A DNA stretch of 64,000 nucleotides from Phyllobacterium endophyticum (GTDB lineage: Bacteria > Pseudomonadota > Alphaproteobacteria > Rhizobiales > Rhizobiaceae). The translations under genes and the position numbers were made by a program. Below the pieces are notes generated by a model, which saw only the letters and a list, made by a program, of their open reading frames with translations, had not been told where the DNA came from and made no database searches. Shown piece by piece: positions 1 through 8,877 of this stretch (positions are counted from its first letter, which is position 1; every line of letters begins with the position of its first letter). The stretch is from positions 372,001 through 436,000 of the forward strand of contig NZ_PGGN01000002.1 of NCBI RefSeq assembly GCF_003010935.1, given 5' to 3'.

Positions 1-430
1 GAGCTTGCCGTCATGTGCGCCGAACGTAACTTCGGCAACGAGTCTTGGTTCCGTGAAGACGAGTGTTTTGCCTTTGACTGGTGCTTACTGGCTGCCAGCA
101 ACAGGCTGGCGATCGAGCCGCGCACCTTGATTGAAGGCTCATAACCGATGACGGCAAAGCTCTCGCTCGTGTTGCATTTGATCTTGAGCCAGTCGCCCCA
201 ACGGCCGGAGCGGTATATCTTGTTTCTGTCCTTGGCGATAATGCCTTCAAGCCCGAGCTTGCACGCATGCTTCAGCAAGGCCTCGCCATCTCCCTCGATC
301 TCTTCCGACAACCGGATCGCGCCATCTGCATTCTCTAGAAGACTGTTCAGCAGGTGTCGGCGCGTCGATAGCTCGGTGCCGGTCAGGTCGTGACCGTCGA
401 AATACAGAAGGTCGAAGGCATAGAGGAGGG
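1..430 (-). pseudogene. Decayed partial copy of the ATP-dependent DNA ligase gene
   Basis: Read on the minus strand this stretch is a degenerate copy of the C-terminal half of the ligase gene at 8870-9940. Positions 4-83 match about 8961-9043 and positions 84-430 match about 9157-9501, with roughly 110 bp missing at the join and a smaller indel near position 14. The catalytic N-terminal part with the lysine motif is absent and the frame is broken, so no ligase can be made. The copy runs to the window edge, so more of it may lie outside. It is either the relic of a duplication or of an older ligase locus. Confidence 0.8.
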
Positions 431-617
431 CATTTCATACGATGCGCAGCTCGCGGCCGATCGCGAAGCACGAACGGCAGCAAACCAAAACCTCCAGCGT
501 CAGATCGATGAGATCAAGCAGACGCAATCCGGGTTCTTTGGACAGCGCGAGCTGAACATGCAGGTGCTGGCCGGAGCGATAGAGAGAGACCGACGACAAT
601 CACTGCCACCACCCTGA
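431..617 (+). other. Unrecognised 59-codon tail of a chimeric reading frame
   Basis: Immediately after the ligase similarity stops, an open plus-strand frame continues for 59 codons before its stop. It encodes a charged, probably helical segment containing ANQNLQRQIDEIKQ. The frame only has a start codon because it runs back through antisense ligase sequence, so a real gene would have lost its 5' end here. I read it as the 3' fragment of an unknown gene joined to the ligase relic by a rearrangement. Confidence 0.25.
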
Positions 618-832
618 AACCTTAGTTATAAGTCAACCAAGCGTACCGTCCGTAGGGATAGTGCGGCGCTTTTCTGCGTTTTACGCCCTGCGACGCGGCT
701 TGACAAAGCTCGGACGCTTCAGGAGTCGAGAGGATCGCGTCCGGTACGGAGAAGGCTGGCGATGGCTCGTAGCGTCCGTTCTGCAATAATTTTTGCATTG
801 ACAAATTCCCCGAACCCTAGTGGAAAGGCATA

Positions 833-1261
833 ATGCAGAGGTTCATAATCCACTTTTTGGGTAGCCGTTCAGCGCCGTTTAAGGTTCTGCTTGCTCTCAC
901 ATTGCTTATCATGACCTCAATGCAGTTTGCGGCCTACGCGCAAAACAGTGCAGATATTTTGCAAGCATATAGCTCTGATCAAACGCGAATGGACGGGCAT
1001 TCTCATGCCGTTGGACATCATTTTGCAGATATAGATGAACCTGCAGTCTCGAAATCCGGCTTGTCTGTCGAAAAGCATTCACCCAATCATCCTTCCGCAG
1101 ACACGGACTGTGAAGTTTATTGTTCACCGCTTGCCGCATCTGCTCAGAGCTATTTTCGGCCATTGCTTCAGCCCAAGCGCAGTTTCGAGCCTGTTTCGCA
1201 TCGTGTCCTCACATCGAGCGCCTACGACGATCAGTCTCGCCCCCCCAAACACCTGATCTGA
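833..1261 (+). CDS. Secreted His-rich protein, CopL/DUF2946-like, first gene of the copper operon
   Basis: This 142-residue protein has a basic N-terminus and a hydrophobic segment at about residues 16-36 ending in AYAQ, which fits a signal peptide or anchor. The mature part has several His residues (HSHAVGHH), a CEVYC pair and a C-terminal RPPK motif. Small secreted proteins of the DUF2946/CopL/CzcI kind, with His clusters and an RPP tail, commonly sit at the head of copper or other metal resistance operons; the family assignment here is by motif only. The start lies very close to a TTGACA-like box at 798, so translation may begin further in. A diverged relative lies at 7970-8326. Confidence 0.65.
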   Translation: MQRFIIHFLGSRSAPFKVLLALTLLIMTSMQFAAYAQNSADILQAYSSDQTRMDGHSHAVGHHFADIDEPAVSKSGLSVEKHSPNHPSADTDCEVYCSPLAASAQSYFRPLLQPKRSFEPVSHRVLTSSAYDDQSRPPKHLI

Positions 1262-1341
1262 CCCTTCCGTCTGTCGACGGTGAACTCTGCGCCAACGTCT
1301 GTTCGCGCGGCTTCAAGACCTCGTTCAATTCAGGTTTGAGC

Positions 1342-1572
1342 ATGAAAATCGCTGCATTACTTGCGGTGGCATCGGCGCTGGTTGGCGCTGGATGCGCTGC
1401 AACACCACGGCTTGCTGATATGGCCGCCGAGCCAGCCGCCAACCCGTCATTTGGCACTGCATCAGTCAACTATCGATCGGTGTTGGGTTCTTATCAGCAC
1501 CGCGAGCCCGTCGATCCGAAGAACTGGAGACAGCTCAACGAAGATCTTGCTCCGAAGGGAGAAGATTCGTGA
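1342..1572 (+). CDS. Small putative lipoprotein in the copper operon
   Basis: A 76-residue protein with a short lipoprotein signal: hydrophobic residues 4-16 followed by a lipobox-like VGAGC with Cys at position 18. The mature part is short and has no recognised domain. Its stop codon overlaps the GTG start of the TolC-type gene by four bases (1569-1572), which implies translational coupling and a role with the outer membrane protein. Short lipoproteins in this place are common in proteobacterial copper operons, but I do not know the function. Confidence 0.7.
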   Translation: MKIAALLAVASALVGAGCAATPRLADMAAEPAANPSFGTASVNYRSVLGSYQHREPVDPKNWRQLNEDLAPKGEDS

Positions 1573-3023
1573 GGTGGCCGACTTTGAAAAACATCGTCGC
1601 TGTCGCAGCGTCTCTGGTGGTCTCGGGCTGTGTGACGTCGGGCACCAGGCCCGATGTTTCAGATCCCGCCGCCGGGTTCAGCAAGGTTCAAGCCCGGACT
1701 TCGGGCGCGATTGGCAAACAGGCGGTCTGGGCACAATCACAGGCAGAAACTCGGGCGCTTGCGGATCGGACTCGCAGTCTCGTCTACAAGAAGACCATCG
1801 GCCCCGATACGGCTGTTCAGGTGGCGTTGCTGAACAATCGGGGACTGCAGGCGGCCTACGCCGAGGTGGGACTGTCAGCCGCTGACGTCTGGCAGGAAAC
1901 AATGCCCGTCAATCCGACCGCTTCCGTCAGTTATAGCTCCATCGGCATCGGCCGCATCATCGAAACGGCGATTACGGGCAACATCCTTGCATTGATGACA
2001 CAATCCAGACGCGTCGGCGTAGCCGATGCACGTTTCCGCCAAGCGCAATTGAAGGCGGCGGAGGAGACCCTGCGGATTGCTGCCGACACGCGGCGAGCCT
2101 GGATCAATGCCGTGTCGGCGTGGGAAACGGTTTCCTATCTCAACCGTTCACAAGTGGCGGCCGATGCTGCATCGGAACTTGCGCAAAAACTCGGAGAAAC
2201 CGGAGCGTTTTCCAAATCCGGGCAAGCGCGAGAACACGTATTCAATGCCGAGCTTGCGGGCGAAACTGCAAAAGCGCGTCTGAATGCAAGGCTCGCCAAG
2301 GAAGAGCTGACCCGCCTAATGGGGTTGTGGGGGCAGGACGTGGACTACAGCATCCCCAACGCGCTCCCCGCGTTGCCGAAGGGACCGAGGAACAAATCGG
2401 GCATCGAGGCGGAAGCGCTCCGCAACCGGGTCGATCTTGATGTGGCGAAACTTGAACTTGAAGCAACCGCGAAATCGTACGGTCTCACCAACGCCACCCG
2501 CTACGTCAGTGATCTCCAGCTAATGGGCGGCGTCGAAGTCGAGCGCGAAGAGGAAGAAGGCGAAAAGAGGGACGTGGTTTCCGGTGCCGCCGAACTGGAA
2601 TTCACGATCCCGATCTTCGACACCGGAAAGGCGCGCATGCGGAAGGCCGAGCTCTCGTACATGCGGGCGGCAAACCTTCTGGCCGAAAAAGCTGTGAACG
2701 CCCGGTCTGAGGTACGTTCCGCTTACCAGGCCTATCGTTCCAACTATGACATTGCCCGCCATTACCGCAGCAGCGTCCTGCCGCTCAGGGCAAAAATCGA
2801 AGAAGAGTCGGTGCTCACCTATAATGGCATGATCACGAATACCTTCGAACTTCTGGCCGACACCCGCGCCAAGATCAGCTCCAATATCCTCGCCCTAAAC
2901 GCCAAACGCGAATTCTATCTTGCCGAAGTCAACCTCGGGACCGCCATTTACGGTGGTGGTTCGTCTGGCGGTGGCGGCGAAACCGAAGTCGCTTCTGCCG
3001 AAGCAGAGACAGGTGAAGAATGA
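1569..3023 (+). CDS. TolC-family outer membrane efflux lipoprotein (CusC-like)
   Basis: This 484-residue protein starts at a GTG overlapping the preceding gene. Its N-terminus is a lipoprotein signal with lipobox VVSGC, as in CusC/OprM-type proteins. The body shows the long helical repeats of the TolC family, with two homologous halves rich in Ala, Glu and Arg (about residues 60-260 and 270-460), and the tail is Gly/Glu rich. Such proteins form trimeric outer membrane channels for RND or MFP pumps. Here no pump or adaptor follows; the next gene is a multicopper oxidase, with ATGA overlap at 3020. It may work with a pump elsewhere or act directly in periplasmic copper detoxification. Confidence 0.9.
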   Translation: MRWPTLKNIVAVAASLVVSGCVTSGTRPDVSDPAAGFSKVQARTSGAIGKQAVWAQSQAETRALADRTRSLVYKKTIGPDTAVQVALLNNRGLQAAYAEVGLSAADVWQETMPVNPTASVSYSSIGIGRIIETAITGNILALMTQSRRVGVADARFRQAQLKAAEETLRIAADTRRAWINAVSAWETVSYLNRSQVAADAASELAQKLGETGAFSKSGQAREHVFNAELAGETAKARLNARLAKEELTRLMGLWGQDVDYSIPNALPALPKGPRNKSGIEAEALRNRVDLDVAKLELEATAKSYGLTNATRYVSDLQLMGGVEVEREEEEGEKRDVVSGAAELEFTIPIFDTGKARMRKAELSYMRAANLLAEKAVNARSEVRSAYQAYRSNYDIARHYRSSVLPLRAKIEEESVLTYNGMITNTFELLADTRAKISSNILALNAKREFYLAEVNLGTAIYGGGSSGGGGETEVASAEAETGEE

Positions 3024-4399
3024 ACAAGGAACCGATAATGCTATCAAGACGCCAACTATTGGGCGCGGGTGCTGTTCTTGCAGGTGCCACCGCTTGGACC
3101 AAGACTTCGGCCATGGGCCTGCCCGATGCTCCGACGATGGAAGCGCCCGAAACCCAGCCGCCGCTGTTTCCGGTTTCGGGTCCGGATTATCAACCCGTCG
3201 CCACCATCAACGGCTGGACCTTGCCGCACCGCATGAACAACGGCGTGAAGGAGTTCCATCTGGTGGCGGAACCCGTGGAGCGGGAGTTCGCGCCCGGCAT
3301 GACGGGTTATCTATGGGGCTATAACGGCCAGTCACCAGGTCCCACGATTGAAGCCGTCGAAGGCGACCGCGTCCGGGTTTTCGTGACCAACAAGCTGCCG
3401 GAACACACGAGCGTGCACTGGCATGGGATGATCCTTCCATCCGGCATGGATGGTGTAGTCGGACTGACCCAGCCAGGCATCCCGTCAGGGAAGACCTTCG
3501 TCTACGAGTTCGATCTCGTGAAGAGCGGCACCTTCATGTACCACCCGCACGCCGACGAGATGGTGCAGATGGCCATGGGCATGATGGGTTTCTTCGTCAT
3601 TCATCCAAAAGACCCGAAATACATGCGCGTCGACCGGGACTTCGTGTTCCTGCTTAATGCCTACGATATCGACCCCGGCTCTTACGTTCCCCGCGTCATG
3701 GAAATGACCGATTTCAACATCTGGAGCTGGAACAGCCGGATATTCCCGGCGATCGATCCCCTGGTGGTGTCGATGAATGACCGGGTACGGGTGCGTGTCG
3801 GCAACCTCACGATGACCAATCATCCGATCCACATGCACGGATATGATTTCGAGGTCACCTGTACGGACGGAGGGTGGGTCCGCCCCGAAGCCCGATGGCC
3901 GGAAGTATCGATCGACATCCCGGTCGGTGCCATGCGAGCCTATGAATTCGATGCGGCTTATGCGGGCGACTGGGCCATCCACTGCCACAAGTCACACCAC
4001 ACCATGAACGCGATGGGGCACGACGTGCCGACGTTCATCGGCGTCGACAAATCAAAACTCGCCGACAAGATTCGCAAGGTGCAGCCGGAATATATGCCGA
4101 TGGGGAACCGCGGCATGGCGGACATGGGCGAGATGGAAATGCCTCTGCCCGACAATACGATCCCGATGATGACGGGGACGGGTCAGTTCGGTCCGATCGA
4201 GATGGGCGGCATGTTCTCTGTCGTCAAGGTCCGTGAGGGCATCTCTGCCAAAGATTACGCGGACCCGGGATGGTATCAGCACCCGAAAGGTACTGTTGCC
4301 TACGAGTGGACTGGTGATCTGCCAACTCCCGAAAAAGCTGCTGGGCCTGAAACTCAAACTCCCGACGCCACCAAGCACTCCCAACGGCACAAAGGATGA
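3020..4399 (+). CDS. Multicopper oxidase, CopA/CueO type copper resistance protein
   Basis: This 459-residue protein has a Tat-type signal (SRRQLLGAG near residue 9). All four copper-ligand motifs are present: HWHG at 133-136, HPH at 175-177, HPIHMHG at 268-274 and HCHxxxH at 321-327 with a Met five residues later as the likely axial T1 ligand. A Met-rich segment at about 355-395 fits a copper-binding region. Enzymes of this family oxidise Cu(I) to Cu(II) in the periplasm using oxygen. The start overlaps the stop of the TolC-type gene; a second possible start is the Met before SRRQ. Together with the downstream cupredoxin and CusF-like genes it defines a copper tolerance operon. Confidence 0.95.
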   Translation: MNKEPIMLSRRQLLGAGAVLAGATAWTKTSAMGLPDAPTMEAPETQPPLFPVSGPDYQPVATINGWTLPHRMNNGVKEFHLVAEPVEREFAPGMTGYLWGYNGQSPGPTIEAVEGDRVRVFVTNKLPEHTSVHWHGMILPSGMDGVVGLTQPGIPSGKTFVYEFDLVKSGTFMYHPHADEMVQMAMGMMGFFVIHPKDPKYMRVDRDFVFLLNAYDIDPGSYVPRVMEMTDFNIWSWNSRIFPAIDPLVVSMNDRVRVRVGNLTMTNHPIHMHGYDFEVTCTDGGWVRPEARWPEVSIDIPVGAMRAYEFDAAYAGDWAIHCHKSHHTMNAMGHDVPTFIGVDKSKLADKIRKVQPEYMPMGNRGMADMGEMEMPLPDNTIPMMTGTGQFGPIEMGGMFSVVKVREGISAKDYADPGWYQHPKGTVAYEWTGDLPTPEKAAGPETQTPDATKHSQRHKG

Positions 4400-4433
4400 G
4401 GAACTGCATCAACAACCACACGGAGACCGAAGC

Positions 4434-4916
4434 ATGATGATTGAATTGAAATTGGTATTCGCCTTGATGGCGGCAATTGCCGTCACTCCCGCATTCGCTG
4501 CCGGCAATCACGCCGGAGGCCATGATGTCATGGAAATCGGCAAGCCCGGCACCAAGGCAGCGATAAAACGTACCGTCGTCATCTCAATGAAGGAGAAAGA
4601 CGACGGCTCGATGGTATTCGAGCCGTCGGTATTGAAGGTCAAAAAGGGAGAAACCATTCGCCTCAAGTTCAACAACATGGGGGAAACCGACCATGAGTTC
4701 GTCATGGACCGCCACGAAGGCATTCAGGAGCACAAGGCTCTCATGCAGAAGTTCCCGGAGATGGAACATGCCGACCCCAACTCCATCCGCCTTGCCGCCG
4801 GAGGCAGCGGCGAAATCATCTGGACTTTCGCCAAGGCCGGTGATTTTGGCTTCGCTTGCCTCCTTCCCGGTCATTACGAGTCTGGCATGAAGGGCGAAAT
4901 TACCGTCGCTCCATAA
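4434..4916 (+). CDS. Secreted cupredoxin-like copper protein
   Basis: A 160-residue protein with a signal peptide ending in AFAAG and an early His-rich stretch. The rest is a cupredoxin fold: a beta region containing VKKGETIRLKFNN, then NMGETDHEFVMD with a candidate His ligand, and a C-terminal CLLPGHYESGMKG that matches the Cys-His-Met type 1 copper loop. It probably carries electrons or copper for the adjacent multicopper oxidase. The ATG at 4434 is chosen because GGAG lies about 9 bases upstream. It is 34 bp after the oxidase and in the same orientation. Confidence 0.9.
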   Translation: MMIELKLVFALMAAIAVTPAFAAGNHAGGHDVMEIGKPGTKAAIKRTVVISMKEKDDGSMVFEPSVLKVKKGETIRLKFNNMGETDHEFVMDRHEGIQEHKALMQKFPEMEHADPNSIRLAAGGSGEIIWTFAKAGDFGFACLLPGHYESGMKGEITVAP

Positions 4917-4955
4917 CCCCCACTCCCAAATCAAACATGAACGAAGGAAACGGAT

Positions 4956-5240
4956 ATGAAGTTCGTCATAAAAATTGCATTGATCGCCGTTGCTGCAGCT
5001 GCCATTTCGACAGCATCAATGGCAGCCGAATTCACCAAAGGCGAAGTCAAGAAGATTGATCTGAAACAAAAGAAGATCACCATCAAGCATGAGGAACTGA
5101 AGAAACTCGAAATGCCGGCAATGACCATGGTTTTCGTCATCAGCGACGAAGCACTGCTTTCAAAGGCCAAAAAGGGTCAAACGATAGAGTTTGTAGCAGA
5201 GAAGGTGAATGGCAAGCTCACCGTTATTGACATCAAGTAA
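4956..5240 (+). CDS. CusF-like periplasmic copper-binding protein
   Basis: A 94-residue protein with a cleavable signal peptide (ASMAAEF) and one small beta-barrel domain. The sequence KLEMPAMTMVFVI corresponds to the Met-rich metal site of CusF proteins, where a His, two Met and a nearby Trp hold Cu(I). The family hands Cu(I) to efflux pumps or buffers it in the periplasm. Here the CusA and CusB partners are absent nearby. GAAGGAAACGG just upstream gives a good ribosome binding site. It is the last gene of the copper operon. Confidence 0.9.
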   Translation: MKFVIKIALIAVAAAAISTASMAAEFTKGEVKKIDLKQKKITIKHEELKKLEMPAMTMVFVISDEALLSKAKKGQTIEFVAEKVNGKLTVIDIK

Positions 5241-5616
5241 GTTGTCACCACCCGGCATCCGCATCTCAAAAAGCGGGCCGGTGTTGGGAATCCCTGGCCC
5301 TGAAGCTGGGATTTTGCACGTCGTGGCAACATCGCTGATAGCAATCTCACCTGCGGTTCGGTTTAGCTGCATGCAAAAATAGTAACCTTGGGGCTGCCTT
5401 CGTCTTGCGCTTGCTGCTGGTCACCCTCCGAGCAGTATGAGGCCTGTCATTCTGCTGGTCGTAGCTATTGATGGCAGCCCTATGACTGGTGGTCATTGTT
5501 GTCGAGCACCGAGGGTTTTACTCCAGGCGGGACTTTGAAATTGCCATAACCGCGCGCTGACACGTCGGTGCAGCAGTTTCACGAGACTGCTGCGCCAACT
5601 ACCGCTAGGTGGTTTC
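5241..5616. other. Gap between convergent genes with no recognised gene
   Basis: This 376-bp stretch separates the end of the copper operon from the end of the minus-strand methyltransferase gene. I see a loose GGGCC/GGCCC inverted repeat near 5275-5302 but no T-run after it, so it is not a clear terminator. No convincing small gene was found in either strand. Confidence 0.5.
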
Positions 5617-6342
5617 CTATCCTGGAACCGGCCGCCGTTTTTTAGCTCTAGCCATGAGCGTCCAGCCGAGATCGAGCGATTCAACGAAACGTTCAAAGCG
5701 CCTTCCGACAAAAGCGCGGATTGGCCGGTTGACCGTGCGTGAATGCAATATTCGCAAAATCCCTTTGTTAGCTCGCGGTGTCACTGAGAATAGCTCCATG
5801 ACTTCAAAGTCTTTCGACAACAACGTCGTCAACTCGTCTCTATCTACCCATAGTCGCAGCTGCCCCGGACCGGGCGGGGGGATGCGGTTATATCTTCGCA
5901 GAACAGGTCCGTTCTGGGTTGCCAGCATGAGTTGGCCGCCTTTCCGTAGGAGCGCCGCAATTTTGGCGACGAAGGCTGCCTGATCCTCCACGTGCGATAG
6001 AACTTCAAGTGTGACAATCACATCGAATTCTTCCAGGCCAAAGTCCAGCTGCATGAAGTCGCCGGCAACAAACTTGACGGATGGCAAGCGCGTTCGCGCT
6101 CGTCCGAGAACCTGGTCTGACAGATCTGTCGCCGTTACGTTGCCATATGCGGCCAGTTGCCCGCAGAACCAACCCGATCCACAACCAACCTCCAGAATCC
6201 TGAGATTGGTGCTATCTATTTGCGACAGCCAACTAGTCACGACCGCCGCTTGGCGGAAAGACACCTCATCAAGGTGCACCTCCCGGGTGGTTGCATTCCA
6301 ATGGTTCCAAAAGTTCTGCTGTAGCGAGAGAGGGGGTTTCAT
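5617..6342 (-). CDS. SAM-dependent methyltransferase (class I)
   Basis: This 241-residue protein contains the class I methyltransferase signature: ILEVGCGSGWFCGQLA (motif I, about residues 49-64), an acidic residue in TATDLSDQ (motif II) and FDVIVTLEVLSHVED (motif IV region). The C-terminal half is basic and less typical. The substrate is unknown. Its start overlaps the stop of the pyruvyl transferase gene by four bases (6339-6342), so the pair is co-translated and probably acts on the same glycan or lipid. Neither gene has a link to the copper operon next door. Confidence 0.85.
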   Translation of the reverse strand: MKPPLSLQQNFWNHWNATTREVHLDEVSFRQAAVVTSWLSQIDSTNLRILEVGCGSGWFCGQLAAYGNVTATDLSDQVLGRARTRLPSVKFVAGDFMQLDFGLEEFDVIVTLEVLSHVEDQAAFVAKIAALLRKGGQLMLATQNGPVLRRYNRIPPPGPGQLRLWVDRDELTTLLSKDFEVMELFSVTPRANKGILRILHSRTVNRPIRAFVGRRFERFVESLDLGWTLMARAKKRRPVPG

Positions 6343-7925
6343 GTCTGGGCCTTCCGAGTTCCGACGGCGGCCAAGGATGGAGTTTCCTTACAGGTTCCTT
6401 CTTGACTGTAAACATGCAAGTCTCCTTCGTCGTCGTAAGGCGTGCCATTGAAGCTTTGCTGGTGCGAAGGGATGTCCCGCCCGGGCTGCTTGGCAACAAC
6501 CGGATACATTTTCGCAAACTGGTTCAGCAAAAGGTGTTGCTGCTCCTCAAGTTGTACTTGAACCAAAGCGTTTGTTCTGGCGAGTTGCGCAGTGATTTCA
6601 TCGCTGTTGCCAAGAACCGCATTGGTATGCTGTTTTAGCACTTCGAAGTCGAAGCTCTCGATGTGCTGGCAGTAGTGCTGCCCGAACTGCGCCAGCAGGT
6701 AGTCATTCTTCATGTTGTAGCTCAGGGATATTGTGGGGCGGTCGAGTTTCAGCGCACAGACGACGTTGTGATAACGCGATACAACAACGGCGTCAGTCTG
6801 TGCGATTTCGGCCATTAACTCGTGGAGCGAACCACCGCACCCGACAGTGATCCGTTGCCGTTCGACATCTGGCCACTGCTCGACCACCATTTTAAGAACA
6901 TCGTCTACCGCCGTCATGTCATGAACGTCTCCAGTAAGGAGCCGGACATCGTGTCCCTGTTCGATTAGCCAGCAGATGTAGGAAGACAATTTGCCCAAGT
7001 AGGACAGGTAAATGCTATCGCCCTCGGCGTTGTCCTTTGACCAACCGTGATAATCCATCACGCCAACGCCTACCACCTTGCGCTTATTTGCGATTGGCGA
7101 CAGCTGCGATGGAAGCGGCAACCCAAAGGCGAGATCCGGGAAGCGACGGTCAAGGCTGACATCGACGCCATTATCTTTGAGGTATTGGTACGAGTAGTCG
7201 TCCCGGTAAGACCGATACTTCGCCAACCGCACAGCAGATTTGAGGAACCAACGGCTCAAGGAATTTTTGATTGGTCCTGCCCCGATACTGACAAAAGCGA
7301 CTTGCACGCCTCTCAGGCGAGCCGCCAGACACCATCGGAACACGACAAAGGGCCAGCCGAATGCGGTTTCCTGGAAGTCATCCAATATGCCAGTTCCGGG
7401 AATGACAAGCACCCGCACGCCACGCAGTGTCGCAAAAAGATGGATGATGCTGAGCATGTTTCGGGGGAGGTCCCCCAGCATTCGGCTCATCCGGGCAGCA
7501 CGATGGCCAGTAATGTCTACCCGGCCCTGCCTGACTGCGGCAACGCCATACCGGCTTGTGACGGTTTCCGGATTCGGACAGATACACAGCAGTTCGGCAT
7601 CGGGTCGTGCCTCGCGAAGGAAACTTACCATCGCCTCGAGCGAGCCGTCATTGCCGGTGTTGCCGCTACCGAACATTCCCAGCATAGCAATCTTTGGCTC
7701 TTTCGTCTGAGCATTCTGAACGGCTGCGGGGTTTTTGACCGATGATGATGTAGTGCTGCTTTCCGCGTGGCGGACGCGATCGACGACTGTTGTGTGTTCA
7801 GTACTGGCCCCGCAAACTGTCTGCTCGCGTGTTAGCGGATTTGTATCGAGGGCGCGGCTGGATGAGGCTGGGGACCGCTGAGAAATTCTTCTCAACGCCC
7901 CTGTCATAGCTGGTAAGGCTTTCAT
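6339..7925 (-). CDS. Polysaccharide pyruvyl transferase family protein
   Basis: This 528-residue protein has a poorly conserved Ser/Thr-rich N-terminal stretch of about 75 residues, then a polysaccharide pyruvyl transferase domain beginning at MLGMFGSGNTGNDGSL and continuing through a central IPGTGILDD and a late VVVSRYHNVVCALKLDRP segment, which is the usual family ending. These enzymes add pyruvate ketals to exopolysaccharide sugars from phosphoenolpyruvate, and some members have other glycan roles. The C-terminal 80 residues are a Gln-rich tail. It is the first gene of a two-gene operon with the methyltransferase. No other polysaccharide genes are nearby, which is unusual for this family. 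Confidence 0.85.
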   Translation of the reverse strand: MKALPAMTGALRRISQRSPASSSRALDTNPLTREQTVCGASTEHTTVVDRVRHAESSTTSSSVKNPAAVQNAQTKEPKIAMLGMFGSGNTGNDGSLEAMVSFLREARPDAELLCICPNPETVTSRYGVAAVRQGRVDITGHRAARMSRMLGDLPRNMLSIIHLFATLRGVRVLVIPGTGILDDFQETAFGWPFVVFRWCLAARLRGVQVAFVSIGAGPIKNSLSRWFLKSAVRLAKYRSYRDDYSYQYLKDNGVDVSLDRRFPDLAFGLPLPSQLSPIANKRKVVGVGVMDYHGWSKDNAEGDSIYLSYLGKLSSYICWLIEQGHDVRLLTGDVHDMTAVDDVLKMVVEQWPDVERQRITVGCGGSLHELMAEIAQTDAVVVSRYHNVVCALKLDRPTISLSYNMKNDYLLAQFGQHYCQHIESFDFEVLKQHTNAVLGNSDEITAQLARTNALVQVQLEEQQHLLLNQFAKMYPVVAKQPGRDIPSHQQSFNGTPYDDEGDLHVYSQEGTCKETPSLAAVGTRKAQT

Positions 7926-7969
7926 TGATCTGATCCGTATCGTTGATGCTTGGGGCGACTTATCGACAG

Positions 7970-8326
7970 CTACGGTCTTGGTGGCCGATCAATGTTAAGG
8001 AAAGAATCGAAGCTTAAAACAGCCTGTGGCTTGGCAAACCAGGCCTGAGAGACGGGAAATAGGATCAGATTGAAAGACTGAGCCTGAGATGGCATCTCGT
8101 GAGATTGGAATGGTGAATGAGCATGATCGGCGCCCGGTAAACTACAGTCCGCATGGCAATGGGCCCGAACCTCTTGATGTTCGTCTTCACCCGAAATCGT
8201 GTGTTCAGCGGAATTACTGACGACGAATGAAGGCACTATCGAAGCCAATTGAAACATTGCCATGCCGATGCATAGCACAAACAGTACTAGCATTCGCGGG
8301 TAAGAAATGGCCGACCTTTTGGTCAT
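7970..8326 (-). CDS. Secreted His-rich small protein, relative of the CopL/DUF2946-like protein at 833
   Basis: From the internal Met at 8326 this encodes 118 residues: a basic N-terminus, a hydrophobic segment (LVLFVLCIGMAMFQLASIV) and a His/Cys-rich mature part (HCHADCSLPGADHAH) ending in RPPRP. The layout matches the protein at 833-1261 (signal, His cluster, Cys pair, RPP tail), so both probably bind a metal such as copper in the periplasm. An upstream in-frame ATG at 8410 would add 28 residues before the signal and has no ribosome site, so I prefer 8326. It is transcribed away from the copper genes and separated from them by the pyruvyl transferase operon. Confidence 0.6.
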   Translation of the reverse strand: MTKRSAISYPRMLVLFVLCIGMAMFQLASIVPSFVVSNSAEHTISGEDEHQEVRAHCHADCSLPGADHAHSPFQSHEMPSQAQSFNLILFPVSQAWFAKPQAVLSFDSFLNIDRPPRP

Positions 8327-8688
8327 CGAGTCGAAGTCCCTGAACAAGGCTGAACTATGGAACCATCTGCCGGTGACATCCATCCGCCACAAGGGCTGAT
8401 ATTTCACCATATCTAATTAGGAGAGGAGTTTTTCGTCCCTCGAATTTCTTAATCCGGTGCAACTGGAGACCGACACAATCACCCGGCTCGGCTCCCTTTC
8501 CGTTCGGGGAGATAAAGGCACCCGCCATTGCCGTCTATGTGTTATCGGCCGTTACCAGAACCTATGGCCGCATGATGATTGGACGTTGTGGTGCCGATCG
8601 CCAATTGGTGCGGAGTGACTCTCGGCTTTGCTCAGCGCGTTTGCAGTCAACCGAAGTTGGACGGCGTGAGCCGCCCTTCATTCCATTC

Positions 8689-8877
8689 TTATCGGTGTTT
8701 GCGCTTGGAAACCTCTTGCTCGATCCTTTGCCGGTTGCCGTTATATTTGAGAATAAGCTGCTCGGCGTCGTCCCGGCCAATCTTCAGCGCTTGCATCAGG
8801 TAATTGACCTCATATTTCTCCTCTGCGGAAACCGTGCTGCGGTCGCGTGCGCCTCGTTTGGTTTTGTCGTCAGCCAT
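8689..8877 (-). CDS. DUF3606-type small protein
   Basis: A 62-residue basic protein of the small family typed as DUF3606 in rhizobia: it starts MADDKTKRGARDR, has a helical core with EVNYLMQALKIGRDDAEQLI and ends in a basic KRKHR tail. The function of the family is unknown. Its start overlaps the end of the DNA ligase gene by eight bases (8870-8877), so it is translated from the same message and may take part in DNA end repair or stress tolerance. The assignment is from the characteristic sequence layout. Confidence 0.8.
   Translation of the reverse strand: MADDKTKRGARDRSTVSAEEKYEVNYLMQALKIGRDDAEQLILKYNGNRQRIEQEVSKRKHR

Noticed and set aside
622-804. Minus-strand 60-codon frame before the copper operon.
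   Set aside because: No ribosome site or family pattern, and its amino acid composition looks random.
798-834. TTGACA box with a TTCC...GGAA dyad in front of the copper operon, as a possible CueR/HmrR-type promoter.
   Set aside because: The dyad spacing is about 12 bases where MerR-type copper operators have about 7, and the only -10-like hexamer overlaps the first start codon. Not strong enough to list as a site.
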